DNA of 24,723 nucleotides from CAZUSO01 sp964622775 (lineage in GTDB: Bacteria; Bacteroidota; Bacteroidia; Chitinophagales; Chitinophagaceae). The number at the start of each line of letters is the position of its first letter. Position 1 is the stretch's first letter. Below the pieces are notes generated by a model. The model did no database searches. It saw nothing but the letters and a program-made list of their open reading frames with translations, and had not been told where the DNA came from. A program made the translations under genes and the position numbers. Positions 7,654 through 14,879 of the stretch are shown piece after piece. The stretch is from NCBI GenBank assembly GCA_964622775.1, contig CAZUSO010000044.1, forward strand, positions 1 to 24,723. The letters run 5' to 3'.

Positions 7654-9543
7654 ATGTCAAAAATTATTCCTGCCCTGGCCGGCATATTGCTGCTTGCGGC
7701 CTGCGGCAGTTCTACAGAAAATCAAACTATGAGCGGTAAAGATGCTAACATTGCGGATACTGTTATCAAAGATGAACACACACAGTCCAATGCCAATGCT
7801 GTTCGGGTGAAACATCTTAGCCTTAATATCCAGGTGGATTTTGACCGGAAAAAGATTAAGGGCACTGCACACTGGCAGATTGAACAATTGAAGCCTTCGG
7901 ATGAGATTGTATTTGACACTTACGACCTTACCATTGATAGCGTAATGTTGAACGATGGCAGTTTGGCCGACTTTCACTTAGATGCTCCCAAACCATATCT
8001 GGGCAGCGCTTTGCATATACCTGTTACTCCGCATACCCGTTCCCTGACTATCTATTATCAAACCGGTGATGCGCTGGCGCTGCAATGGCTGAGCCCCGCA
8101 CAGACGTTCGGAAAAAAACATCCTTTCCTCTATACCCAGTCGGAATCCATCTTTGCCCGTAGCTGGATCCCCTGCCAGGATGGCCCGGGTATTCGTTATA
8201 CTTATGATGCAATTGTGAGCGTACCGAAAGGGTTAATGGCGCTGATGAGCGCTGCCAATCCTCAATCTCTTGCTGCGGAAGGTATTTATCACTTTAAGAT
8301 GGATATTCCCATCCCGGCTTATCTGATGGCATTAGCCGTAGGCGATATCGGCTTTCAGGCTATTGACTCGCGAAGCGGCGTATATGCCGAGCCGGCTATC
8401 TTAGATAAAGCTCATGCCGAATTGGAGGATGTGGGAAAAATGATTTCCATTGCAGAAAAACTGTATGGTCCCTATCGTTGGGGCCGGTATGATGTGCTGG
8501 TGCTGCCTTCCGGATTCCCGATCGGAGGCATGGAGAATCCCAGGCTCACCTTTGCTACTCCAACCATTCTGGCCGGGGATAAATCATTGGTCAATTTAAT
8601 TGCACATGAACTGGCGCACAACTGGAGCGGCAACTTAGTAACCAATGCTACATGGAATGATTTCTGGCTCAATGAAGGCTTTACGGTTTATTTTGAAAGA
8701 AGGATTACAGAAGCGATGTACGGTAAGGATTACGTGGATATGCTTTGGGGCTTAAGTTATCAGGATATGGAAAAAGCCGTCAATGATCTGAAAAAGGACG
8801 GACTGGAGCAGGATACGCGTTTGAAATTAGATTTGAAAGGCCGTAGCGCCGATGAGGGGTTGACAGATATTGCTTATGAAAAGGGAGCGCATTTATTGTT
8901 GCTTATTGAAAAAACCGTTGGTCGGGAAAAGCTGGATACCTTCCTGCGTCAGTATTTTGACAGCCATGCATTTCAGTCCATGACCACGGAACAATTTTTG
9001 AAATACTTAGATGAAAACCTGCTGAAGGGTCATGATGACTGGAAAAAGGCTATAGACCTGGACGCCTGGGTGTATGGCCCCGGAATTCCGCCAAATTGCC
9101 CGAAAGCCGGTAACGTACGTTTTCAACGGGTTGATACGCAGCTTGTCGCTTTTCAAAACGGCACGAAAGCAGCCGCCCTCCAAACCAAAGACTGGAGTAC
9201 TTATGAATGGTTGCAGTTTTTAAGAAACCTGCCTGCGCACCTGAGCCTGGCGCAGATGAAAGATCTTGACCAGGCTTTTCATTTTACCCAAACGCATAAC
9301 AGTGAAATAGCCGATGTATGGTTCCTGCAATCCGTAAAAAATAATTATACGGAAGCTTATCCGGCTATGAAGGCCTTTTTGTATGTAACAGGCCGGCAGA
9401 AATTTTTAGAGCCGCTTTATGAAGCAATGATGAACACGATGGAGGGTGCGAAGATGGCTAAAGAGATTTATGCGAAGGCCCGGCCGAACTATCATCCTTT
9501 AGCACAAAAAAATATTGACAGGATGCTGAAGCTGGACCGGTGA
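7654..9543 (+). CDS. M1 family metallopeptidase (leukotriene A4 hydrolase/aminopeptidase type), lipoprotein
   Basis: 629 residues from MSKIIPALAGILLLAAC, a lipoprotein signal with lipobox LAAC (Cys17), so it is probably anchored in the envelope. It should remove N-terminal residues from peptides using one zinc ion. Seen: a beta-rich N-terminal domain (about 50-235), the substrate-anchoring GGMEN (291-295, the GAMEN equivalent), zinc ligands HELAH (318-322), and the third ligand E341 in LNEGFTVYFERR. An LTA4H-like C-terminal helical domain contains DLDAWVYGPGIPPN. All catalytic residues are present. The open frame extends upstream into the tRNA gene, so the start must lie after it. ATG 7636 (adding MRYSFV) is possible, but 7654 gives a textbook lipoprotein signal and fits the promoter. 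The 3' end overlaps the extended tail of the opposing HTH gene by 45 bp. Confidence 0.93.
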   Translation: MSKIIPALAGILLLAACGSSTENQTMSGKDANIADTVIKDEHTQSNANAVRVKHLSLNIQVDFDRKKIKGTAHWQIEQLKPSDEIVFDTYDLTIDSVMLNDGSLADFHLDAPKPYLGSALHIPVTPHTRSLTIYYQTGDALALQWLSPAQTFGKKHPFLYTQSESIFARSWIPCQDGPGIRYTYDAIVSVPKGLMALMSAANPQSLAAEGIYHFKMDIPIPAYLMALAVGDIGFQAIDSRSGVYAEPAILDKAHAELEDVGKMISIAEKLYGPYRWGRYDVLVLPSGFPIGGMENPRLTFATPTILAGDKSLVNLIAHELAHNWSGNLVTNATWNDFWLNEGFTVYFERRITEAMYGKDYVDMLWGLSYQDMEKAVNDLKKDGLEQDTRLKLDLKGRSADEGLTDIAYEKGAHLLLLIEKTVGREKLDTFLRQYFDSHAFQSMTTEQFLKYLDENLLKGHDDWKKAIDLDAWVYGPGIPPNCPKAGNVRFQRVDTQLVAFQNGTKAAALQTKDWSTYEWLQFLRNLPAHLSLAQMKDLDQAFHFTQTHNSEIADVWFLQSVKNNYTEAYPAMKAFLYVTGRQKFLEPLYEAMMNTMEGAKMAKEIYAKARPNYHPLAQKNIDRMLKLDR

Positions 9544-9977
9544 TTTTGGCAAGACACGGGGAAAATATACGGAACCGCCCGCTAAATCTTCGGTAGTCTT
9601 ACGGAAGCGTTTATTGCGCTTGGGACAATAGAAATTCTGTTCTTGGCAAAACCCCTTTTGTCGCCCTACGCTAAAGTTCATATTGGACAATTCAACCTGA
9701 AATTTCACCTTTGCTTTTAATGCGGTGAATACTCGTAGCAATGTGCCCACAGTTACGTCGCCTGCGCCTGCATTGTTTTCAAGACGTGAAATTTGTGCTT
9801 TCTGAACGCCAATTAACTTTCCCAATTCTTCCTGTGTGATGTTGCATTCTCGTTGTGTCTGTTTGATTGCCTTTCCAATCAGATCCATTTGAAGTTCATA
9901 CTCAAAAAGATCTCGTTCAGGTGTTCCAACTTTCCAATGAGTTCATATTTTACTTGGCCAAATGTGTATTGTTTCAT
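9499..9977 (-). pseudogene. HigA-like XRE antitoxin, frameshifted; HTH part still readable from ATG 9888
   Basis: Reading begins at ATG 9977 (MKQYTFGQVKYELIGK), overlapping the end of the toxin gene as ATGA. One base is missing near 9928-9930, and the next frame continues GTPERDLFEYELQMDLIGKA into the HTH. That is the continuous N-terminus expected for HigA-type antitoxins of this phylum (family knowledge). The HTH itself is intact (QEELGKLIGVQKAQISRLEN, then TVGTLLRVFTALKAKVKFQVEL). After NMNFSV, where relatives end, the frame runs on about 45 residues without resemblance to the family and ends at 9499 inside the M1 gene's tail. So the 5' end is frameshifted and the 3' end appears to have lost its stop. 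A 129-residue protein from ATG 9888 could still be made. Confidence 0.78.
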
Positions 9978-10131
9978 TTCTTTTTGTTTTTTAGTATATC
10001 TTCAAACTATTTCGTCCGACTTTGAACGGCTTTTTGAATTTCCTGTTTTGGATCATCACTCCGTTTTTTGATAAAGCCATGCGTGGAAATTACCAAAGTT
10101 TCCGTTGTGGAAATTTTGTCCCAAAAAGCAA

Positions 10132-10161
10132 GAAGCTGATACTGTAAACCCTGATATAAGG
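10132..10161. repeat. Left copy of 30-bp imperfect direct repeat flanking the MITE
   Basis: 26 of 30 bases match the right copy at 10294-10323 (mismatches at repeat positions 4, 12, 14, 26). On the coding strand it encodes the LYQGLQYQL segment of the toxin. Only one copy is expected in an intact toxin gene, so the duplication arose with the insertion. Confidence 0.7.
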
Positions 10162-10162
10162 G

Positions 10163-10293
10163 GGGTGTATTCCAAATTTTCGCACCCATATCTCTTTCTT
10201 GTCATTCCGTAGGAATCTAAAGAATGGGTATAGATGCTTTCAGCATGACAGTGGGGTGATTGTATTCTATTAGCGAAAATATGAAATGCACCC
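10163..10293. mobile_element. 131-bp MITE-like element inside the toxin gene
   Basis: The terminal inverted repeats are 21 bp (10163-10183 and 10273-10293) and match at 18 of 21 positions. They begin GGGTG(T/C)ATT and end TTTTCGC. Each end is itself bracketed by GGGTG and CACCC (10163-10167 with 10183-10187; 10254-10258 with 10289-10293). An inner inverted repeat spans 10200-10250. No coding capacity is seen, so it is non-autonomous. It splits the toxin reading frame exactly at the 30-bp direct repeat. The parental transposase family is not identifiable from the ends alone. Confidence 0.75.
10200..10250. repeat. Inner inverted repeat TGTCAT...ATGACA within the MITE
   Basis: The two 19-bp ends (10200-10218 and the complement of 10232-10250) share 14 of 19 positions, including AGAT at the inner end and ATGACA at the outer end. 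From memory, segments like GATTCCTACGGAATGAC recur as small dispersed repeats in Bacteroidota genomes. If so, this could be a second, nested repeat. That recollection is not verified here. Confidence 0.5.
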
Positions 10294-10323
10294 GAAACTG
10301 ATACAGCAAACCCTGATACAAGG
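10294..10323. repeat. Right copy of 30-bp imperfect direct repeat flanking the MITE
   Basis: Partner of 10132-10161. On the coding strand it follows LTDDIWGLR and reads TLYQGLLYQF before the element interrupts. Divergence between the copies (4/30) is close to that between the element's terminal repeats (3/21), consistent with an old insertion. Confidence 0.7.
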
Positions 10324-10502
10324 TCCTGAGCCCCCAAATATCGTCAGTCAGTTTTTTGAAAAGTTCAGGATCGTTTTTCGTTTGTGCTTTACGAATGTTG
10401 TAAAGTATTTTTTCGTAGTGCTTATGATCCAAACACTTAAAAAACTAACTTCTTCTGAAAATACAATTTCAAAACGCTTATCCATTTCTGTGTTAAACGA
10501 TA

Positions 10503-10537
10503 CAAAGACACATAAAGTTTCATTAGAACGAAACTTT
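10503..10537 (-). promoter_or_regulatory. Putative promoter/operator of the toxin-antitoxin module
   Basis: On the minus strand, TTTC (10533-10530), 19 bp, then TGTCTTTG (10510-10503) resembles TTTG-N19-TAnnTTTG with two mismatches. The toxin ATG lies 18 bp downstream. An 8-bp inverted repeat AAAGTTTC/GAAACTTT (10514-10521, 10530-10537, 8-nt spacer) covers the -33 box and part of the spacer, where a self-repressing antitoxin would bind. The same repeat lies 19 bp after the helicase stop (same strand), so it could instead be that gene's terminator hairpin. Confidence 0.35.
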
Positions 10538-10555
10538 TGAATATGCTTTTTGAAG

Positions 10556-11983
10556 TTACTTTATGCCTTTCCTGGCGTTTTCGCTTCTCGTTAAAAGTTG
10601 CAGATTATCAGGCACAGTCAGCCCGCCATGGTGCATTGGCTTTATGTGGTCAATCTGAAAGTCCAATTTGTTTTTACTTTTGTAACCACTGTCAGCACTA
10701 AAATAAAAACCGTCTTTGTCCGTGAACTTTTTATATACTTCGTCAGATAACCATTTGCCGTATTCAGGATTGGTTTCCCTGATTTCGTAAAGGCTAAGTT
10801 TTTCTAATGCTCTCAATTCTTTTTCGTCTTTTGGCACAACCGGTTTTCTTGCATACAATTCAGGGTGCAGGAATTTTGTTTTGGCTAAGTTGATTTCTCG
10901 TAGAAAATTCTTTTTGTCAAAATTGAAAAATGTTTGCCAGGCAATTTCATTGTTTTCCCAGGTTTGATTTATCATTTCTGCTTGTGCCCGTTCGCCCAAG
11001 TCTTTTTCAATAATTTCTTTGGCGATTTCGTCAATGTTGTATTTTTCTCGGTCTTTCAATTCTATGAAAGGCGGTGCCTGGTCTTGGATTGCATAATACT
11101 GCAAAATGTCTTTGAGGTCCTGAATGTGATATGCAGGATATTTTAAACAACCATTAAAAAATTCATTTTCTGCTATGTTTGCACAGCGTTCCAATTCGTC
11201 ATCAGTTAAAAAATCTCTTTTGTCTAATTTGTATTTTGAAAACAACGTAGGCAAGCCATTTATGAAGTCATTGTATGATTGTTGAATGTTATCGTAAACC
11301 AACACTTCACAATTTCTTTCTTCGGGCTCTTCGATTGTTTCTTTCAAAAATTTGAACTGATAAATACCGATTGGAAAACGCTCAATAAAATCTAATTTTT
11401 CAAGTTCTTCTCTTATTTGCGGTTCTATAATTTGATTGTTGAGAATGGCAAATTCTTCCAACTTGTTGATAGCAACAAGGCGAATGATTTGTTTCTTTGT
11501 TTCAACAGTTATATCTTCAAAATCAATGTTTTCTTCAATGAATAATTTTTCAGGATTAACCCACGAAATTTTGTTTTGCCATTCATCAACGAAACTGACA
11601 ATGTAAGCATCTTTTGTTCCGCCGGCTTTCAGCCCACGCAAACCACGTCCAATCATTTGTGTCATTAAAATGCTTGAAATTGTTGGACGGGCTAAAAATA
11701 TGGATTGCACATTCGGAACGTCAGTCCCTTCTGTTAATATATTTACGTTGATTAAAACTTCTAATTCGCCTTTACGGAATTGGTCTATTTTATTTTTGTT
11801 GTCTTTACTTGAAATGGTTACGCCTGTGGCAATATCTTTTATTGATGAAAGAACGTAATCCGATTTTACACCTGCTTCTCTGAATAATGCGTTTAATGCA
11901 ATAGCATTGTCCACACTCAAAGCAAATACGATGGTTTGTTTGTATTTTGATTTTTGCGAAACGTAACGATTTACGATTGTCAA
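10556..11983 (-). CDS. DEAD/DEAH helicase-HNH protein, C-terminal part (helicase domain 2 plus HNH nuclease)
   Basis: 475 residues if counted from TTG 11983, but this is the continuation of the upstream frame after a -1 shift, not an independent gene. Seen: helicase domain 2 with KQTIVFALSVDNA (motif IV region), VLINVNILTEGTDVPNV (motif V, about 77-92) and MTQMIGRGLRG (motif VI, 107-117). A long segment without a recognised domain follows (about 150-400). The C-terminal HNH-type motif is IDHIKPMHHGGL (444-455), PDNLQLLTRSEN (458-469), then ARKGIK at the very end; H446, N460 and N469 are the candidate active-site positions. The combination of ATP-driven translocase and HNH nuclease in one chain resembles restriction-like or defence proteins, which is inference. 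AT-rich relative to the flanking genes. Confidence 0.85.
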   Translation of the reverse strand: MTIVNRYVSQKSKYKQTIVFALSVDNAIALNALFREAGVKSDYVLSSIKDIATGVTISSKDNKNKIDQFRKGELEVLINVNILTEGTDVPNVQSIFLARPTISSILMTQMIGRGLRGLKAGGTKDAYIVSFVDEWQNKISWVNPEKLFIEENIDFEDITVETKKQIIRLVAINKLEEFAILNNQIIEPQIREELEKLDFIERFPIGIYQFKFLKETIEEPEERNCEVLVYDNIQQSYNDFINGLPTLFSKYKLDKRDFLTDDELERCANIAENEFFNGCLKYPAYHIQDLKDILQYYAIQDQAPPFIELKDREKYNIDEIAKEIIEKDLGERAQAEMINQTWENNEIAWQTFFNFDKKNFLREINLAKTKFLHPELYARKPVVPKDEKELRALEKLSLYEIRETNPEYGKWLSDEVYKKFTDKDGFYFSADSGYKSKNKLDFQIDHIKPMHHGGLTVPDNLQLLTRSENARKGIK

Positions 11984-13134
11984 ATTTCTTTCTTGGTGGC
12001 AATAGAATGTGAAATATTTTCGCCTAAAAGCGTGTTGAAATCGCCAAATTTTGAATTGAGCTCATTGATTTGCTCATCGGTCAAATCAAATTGCTCAATG
12101 ATGTTTTGTCCTGTGGTTACTTCTTCAAAATGCGGTTCGGACAAAATGCCCAATCGGATTAAAGTCCGTAAATCTATTTTGTAAATGATGTCATCAGGAA
12201 AAACTTTTTTCAGCAAACCTTGTTCATCTTCTGCAGTTCTGAAAGGCGTTGCCGTCAAACCTAACATTCTGAATTGCGATACTTTTTCTTTCAGGTTTGA
12301 AATTAGTTTGCGATAAGTTTTTGCGGTGGCGTGGTGGGCTTCGTCCACCACTAAAAATATTTCGTCTGTGTTGTTCTTAATCCAATTTTTATACAAATGG
12401 TCAAACCCTGCATTTAAGCTGTCTTTGCTGGAAATAATAATGTCGTCCGATTGTTTAATGTGAATTGGTTTGTCGTGAATCCCCGAAAGAATACGATAAT
12501 TGAAGCTTTGCTTGTTGGCAAAAATGTCTTTGAACGCTAACTTTTCGGCAAACGTTTTTTGCGCCTGTTCCAATAACTCGTGTCTGTGAGCAACCCAAAG
12601 CACCTTTTTGTTTTTGTCAAGAATATTTTTTGAAATCCAATGTGCAGCGGTCAAAGTTTTGCCGCCACCGGTCGGCAAAACCAAAAGCCCTGCAAATGGA
12701 TTTTTGTTGGATTTGATAATTTCTTTTTGCAGGTTGTAAAATGCTTCTTCCTGGTGTGGATAAGGTTCAATACCACTTTCACATTGTTCTATGGTTACTG
12801 TTCCTGCGTGCTTAAATCTTACTTTTCTGTTTGTGCCGTTATTGTTTTCGTTTTGAACTTCGTTGTTTTCAGAAGTGTCAGACAAGCGGAAAGTGATTGT
12901 TTCGCCTTTCCGAAAATGCTCTAACTTTTTTACACGCTCTTTTCCTGCCCAAAGTGTGATATTTTGTTTCTTAAATTGATAGTCAAATTTGTTGAGAATA
13001 TCAAACTTTCGTCTGTAAGCCATTCCAATCCTGTCAAAGAAAGTTTCGTATTTCCTGTAAGTCAGGTCAAATCGGTTTTTGTCTATGTCGCTCAAAATTT
13101 CAGCAACAATCTGTTTGATTTCTTTTAGCTCCAT
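11980..13134 (-). CDS. DEAD/DEAH helicase-HNH protein, N-terminal part (helicase domain 1), truncated by frameshift
   Basis: 384 residues. Seen: an N-terminal domain of about 115 residues without an assignment, the Q-like motif PYPHQEEA (124-131), Walker A LPTGGGKT (153-160), WVAHRHELLEQA (motif Ia), Walker B/DEAH VVDEAHHATAKTY (262-274), and motif III LGLTATPFR (291-299). This is SF2 in the type III/type I restriction-like group. The frame ends SIATKKEI-stop at 11980. Shifting back one base gives KKE-NLTIVNRYVSQ and continues into helicase domain 2. One missing A in the run at 11985-11987 explains it. Repaired, the protein would be about 859 residues. The frameshift may be genuine inactivation or an assembly error. 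No close promoter match was found upstream. Confidence 0.87.
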   Translation of the reverse strand: MELKEIKQIVAEILSDIDKNRFDLTYRKYETFFDRIGMAYRRKFDILNKFDYQFKKQNITLWAGKERVKKLEHFRKGETITFRLSDTSENNEVQNENNNGTNRKVRFKHAGTVTIEQCESGIEPYPHQEEAFYNLQKEIIKSNKNPFAGLLVLPTGGGKTLTAAHWISKNILDKNKKVLWVAHRHELLEQAQKTFAEKLAFKDIFANKQSFNYRILSGIHDKPIHIKQSDDIIISSKDSLNAGFDHLYKNWIKNNTDEIFLVVDEAHHATAKTYRKLISNLKEKVSQFRMLGLTATPFRTAEDEQGLLKKVFPDDIIYKIDLRTLIRLGILSEPHFEEVTTGQNIIEQFDLTDEQINELNSKFGDFNTLLGENISHSIATKKEI

Positions 13135-13139
13135 ATTTT

Positions 13140-13292
13140 ATTCACCGGTTGTTTGTTGATATTAGCCCGGCCGTTCGTAAAATGATGTATGATGCCTGGC
13201 AACCCGAAGCCGGCTCGTTTGCCGGAACGCCTGTCGATAAATGTACGGAGTTGATAATATATTTACAAACTGAAGAGCAAATTTCAGCCTGA
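13140..13292 (+). pseudogene. Possible C-terminal remnant of an unrecognised gene
   Basis: A plus-strand frame open from the helicase start region to TGA 13290-13292 reads LFVDISPAVRKMMYDAW, then QPEAGSFAGTPVDKCTELI, then IYLQTEEQISA. It has protein-like composition and core-like base use (GCC, CCC, GGC codons), unlike the AT-rich helicase next to it, but no 5' part. The only in-frame ATG (13182) would give 36 residues. I do not recognise the family. The best guess is the tail of a gene cut off when the accessory island arrived; a chance open frame is possible. Confidence 0.35.
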
Positions 13293-13361
13293 AAGATCGT
13301 TCAGAATAAAAATTTCGCCGGAATAAAATTATCTTCGCCTTGCCTGCACCAATTATTTAGC

Positions 13362-14879
13362 TCAGTCCTTTTGAATGAAAGACAGTATCTCGTCAATATA
13401 ACTACGGTCGTTGGACAGGCGCGGCACCTTATTCTGACCGCCTAACTTCCCCTTGCTTTTCAGCCAGCGGTTGAACCCGCCGGGGGGCATAATATGCACA
13501 AGGGGCATACGCAGGGCGATGTCCTTGTGGCGCTTGGCTTCATAGTCCGAATTGATGGATTGAAGTGCCTGATCTAATGTAGCAACGAACCGGTTCAAAT
13601 CCTCCGGGCTGCGTTCAAATTCGATTACCCATTCATGCGCTCCGTTTTCGTTATTATTCATATAAACAGGAGCAGCGGTATAATCATTTACAACTGTGTT
13701 GGTTACTTTGCTGGCATACGCAATGGCGTAGTCGCTGTTGTCAATAATCACTTCTTCGCCAAATGCATTGATAAAATGTTTCAGTCTGCCGGAAACCTTG
13801 ATACGGTAAGGGTCGGTAGAGACAAACCGTATGGTGTCGCCGACCAGGTAACGCCATAAGCCGCCGGTTGTACTGATGATTAAAGCATAATTTTTGTCTA
13901 ATTCGATATCTTTAAGCTGCAGGGTTTCCGGATGCGCTTTACCCAATTCCTCTATGGGCATAAACTCATAAAAGATACCATGATTCAGGAAAAGCAGCAT
14001 ACCGTCGATATAGAGCTTGTCCTGCGCGGCAAAGAACCCTTCCGAAGCATTATAGGTTTCCAGGTAATACATGTCTTTGTGCGGAATCAGGTCTTCAAAC
14101 TGTTTCCGGTAGGGGGTGAAGCTGACTCCGCCATGAATGTACAGCTCAAGATTGGGCCAGATTTTCCGGAGGTCATGTTCGCCGGACCGTTCCAGGATTT
14201 TTTTTATCAAAACCAGTGTCCAGGTTGGTACACCAGCTATATACGTGATATTGGCATGAAGCACGCTGTTGATGATCGCTTCAATCTTTGCCTCCCATTC
14301 ATCCATCAGGGCAATGGTCAGTTCCGGGGCGCGCATCACCTGCCCGACGAGCGGCATATTCTGTAACATCACTGCCGAGAGATCGCCTAAGTAGGATTCC
14401 GCATTCAGTTGATTAATCTGATGACTACCCCCAATGGTCAGGCATTTCCCCGTAGTAATATTGCTTTGGGGATACTGCCTTACATACAGCGCCAGCACGT
14501 CTTTCCCCGATTTGAAATGGTTGTCGTCCAGGGAAGCCTTACTGATGGGAATGAATTTGCTTTTGGCGCTGGTGGTGCCGCTGCTTTTAGCAAACCAGGT
14601 AATAGGCTCCGGCCACAAAATATTTTGTCCGCCTTCTAATATCCGGTCAATATAGGGTTTCAGCGAATCGTAATCATTGACAGGAACCTGATCTTTAAAT
14701 TCTTTGATGGAGTTGATGTGTGCGAAATCATGTTTTTTACCATATTCCGTAAACTGTGCAAGACCTATCAGATCGTTGAATACGCGTTGTTGGGTATCAA
14801 TGGGATTAAGTGCAAAATTATCAATTGCGCTTTGACGCAATTGAATGTATGTTTTGATTGCCGGATGTAATATACCCAT
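13362..14879 (-). CDS. GH3 auxin-responsive promoter family protein (acyl-adenylate/amido synthetase-like)
   Basis: 505 residues. The fold is that of plant GH3 acyl-acid amido synthetases (ANL superfamily), which adenylate a carboxylate and conjugate it to an amine. Bacterial substrates are unknown. Seen: the nucleotide loop FAKSSGTTSAKSKFIPIS (about 96-113), YIHGGVSFTPYRKQFE, LETYNASEGFFAAQD (about 273-287), and IISTTGGLWRYLVGDTIRF (about 334-352). The C-terminus has the family-typical KSKGKLGGQNKVPRLSNDR. Start ATG 14879 gives MGILHPAIKTYIQLR, a natural N-terminus; an upstream ATG at 14921 would add 14 residues of no family character. It is not related to glycoside hydrolase family 3 despite the shared abbreviation. 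Confidence 0.9.
   Translation of the reverse strand: MGILHPAIKTYIQLRQSAIDNFALNPIDTQQRVFNDLIGLAQFTEYGKKHDFAHINSIKEFKDQVPVNDYDSLKPYIDRILEGGQNILWPEPITWFAKSSGTTSAKSKFIPISKASLDDNHFKSGKDVLALYVRQYPQSNITTGKCLTIGGSHQINQLNAESYLGDLSAVMLQNMPLVGQVMRAPELTIALMDEWEAKIEAIINSVLHANITYIAGVPTWTLVLIKKILERSGEHDLRKIWPNLELYIHGGVSFTPYRKQFEDLIPHKDMYYLETYNASEGFFAAQDKLYIDGMLLFLNHGIFYEFMPIEELGKAHPETLQLKDIELDKNYALIISTTGGLWRYLVGDTIRFVSTDPYRIKVSGRLKHFINAFGEEVIIDNSDYAIAYASKVTNTVVNDYTAAPVYMNNNENGAHEWVIEFERSPEDLNRFVATLDQALQSINSDYEAKRHKDIALRMPLVHIMPPGGFNRWLKSKGKLGGQNKVPRLSNDRSYIDEILSFIQKD

Larger units (their letters stand above)
9974..10485 (-). pseudogene. HigB/RelE-like toxin gene, disrupted by frameshift, MITE-like insertion and nonsense codon
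   Basis: The pieces join into one about 117-residue RelE/ParE-superfamily toxin. ATG 10485 reads MDKRFEIVFSEEVSF. A frame change in an A-run (10439-10444, T-run on the coding strand) leads to CLDHKHYEKILYNIRKAQ, then KLTDDIWGLRTLYQG. The MITE-like insertion interrupts there. After it comes LYQGLQYQLLAFWDKISTTE, then TLVISTHGFIKK, then the stop TAG at 10007-10009 where a Tyr is expected (RTK-stop-FEDILKNKKK). The original stop TGA (9974-9976) overlaps the antitoxin ATG. LLAFWDK and TLVISTHGFIKK are the family's strongest motifs. With three lesions, the toxin is almost certainly dead. Confidence 0.8.

Noticed and set aside
10056..10337. 93-residue minus-strand open frame across the MITE
   Set aside because: It is an out-of-frame reading through the element and both direct repeats; toxin motifs appear only in the other frames.
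11981..11983. TTG 11983 as an independent start of a second helicase gene
   Set aside because: Helicase motifs are divided between the two frames and join smoothly with one base restored; a separate gene would lack the ATPase domain.
11979..11994. Programmed -1 frameshifting in the helicase gene
   Set aside because: No X XXY YYZ slippery heptamer is present in the zero frame; a simple deletion in an A-run explains it better.
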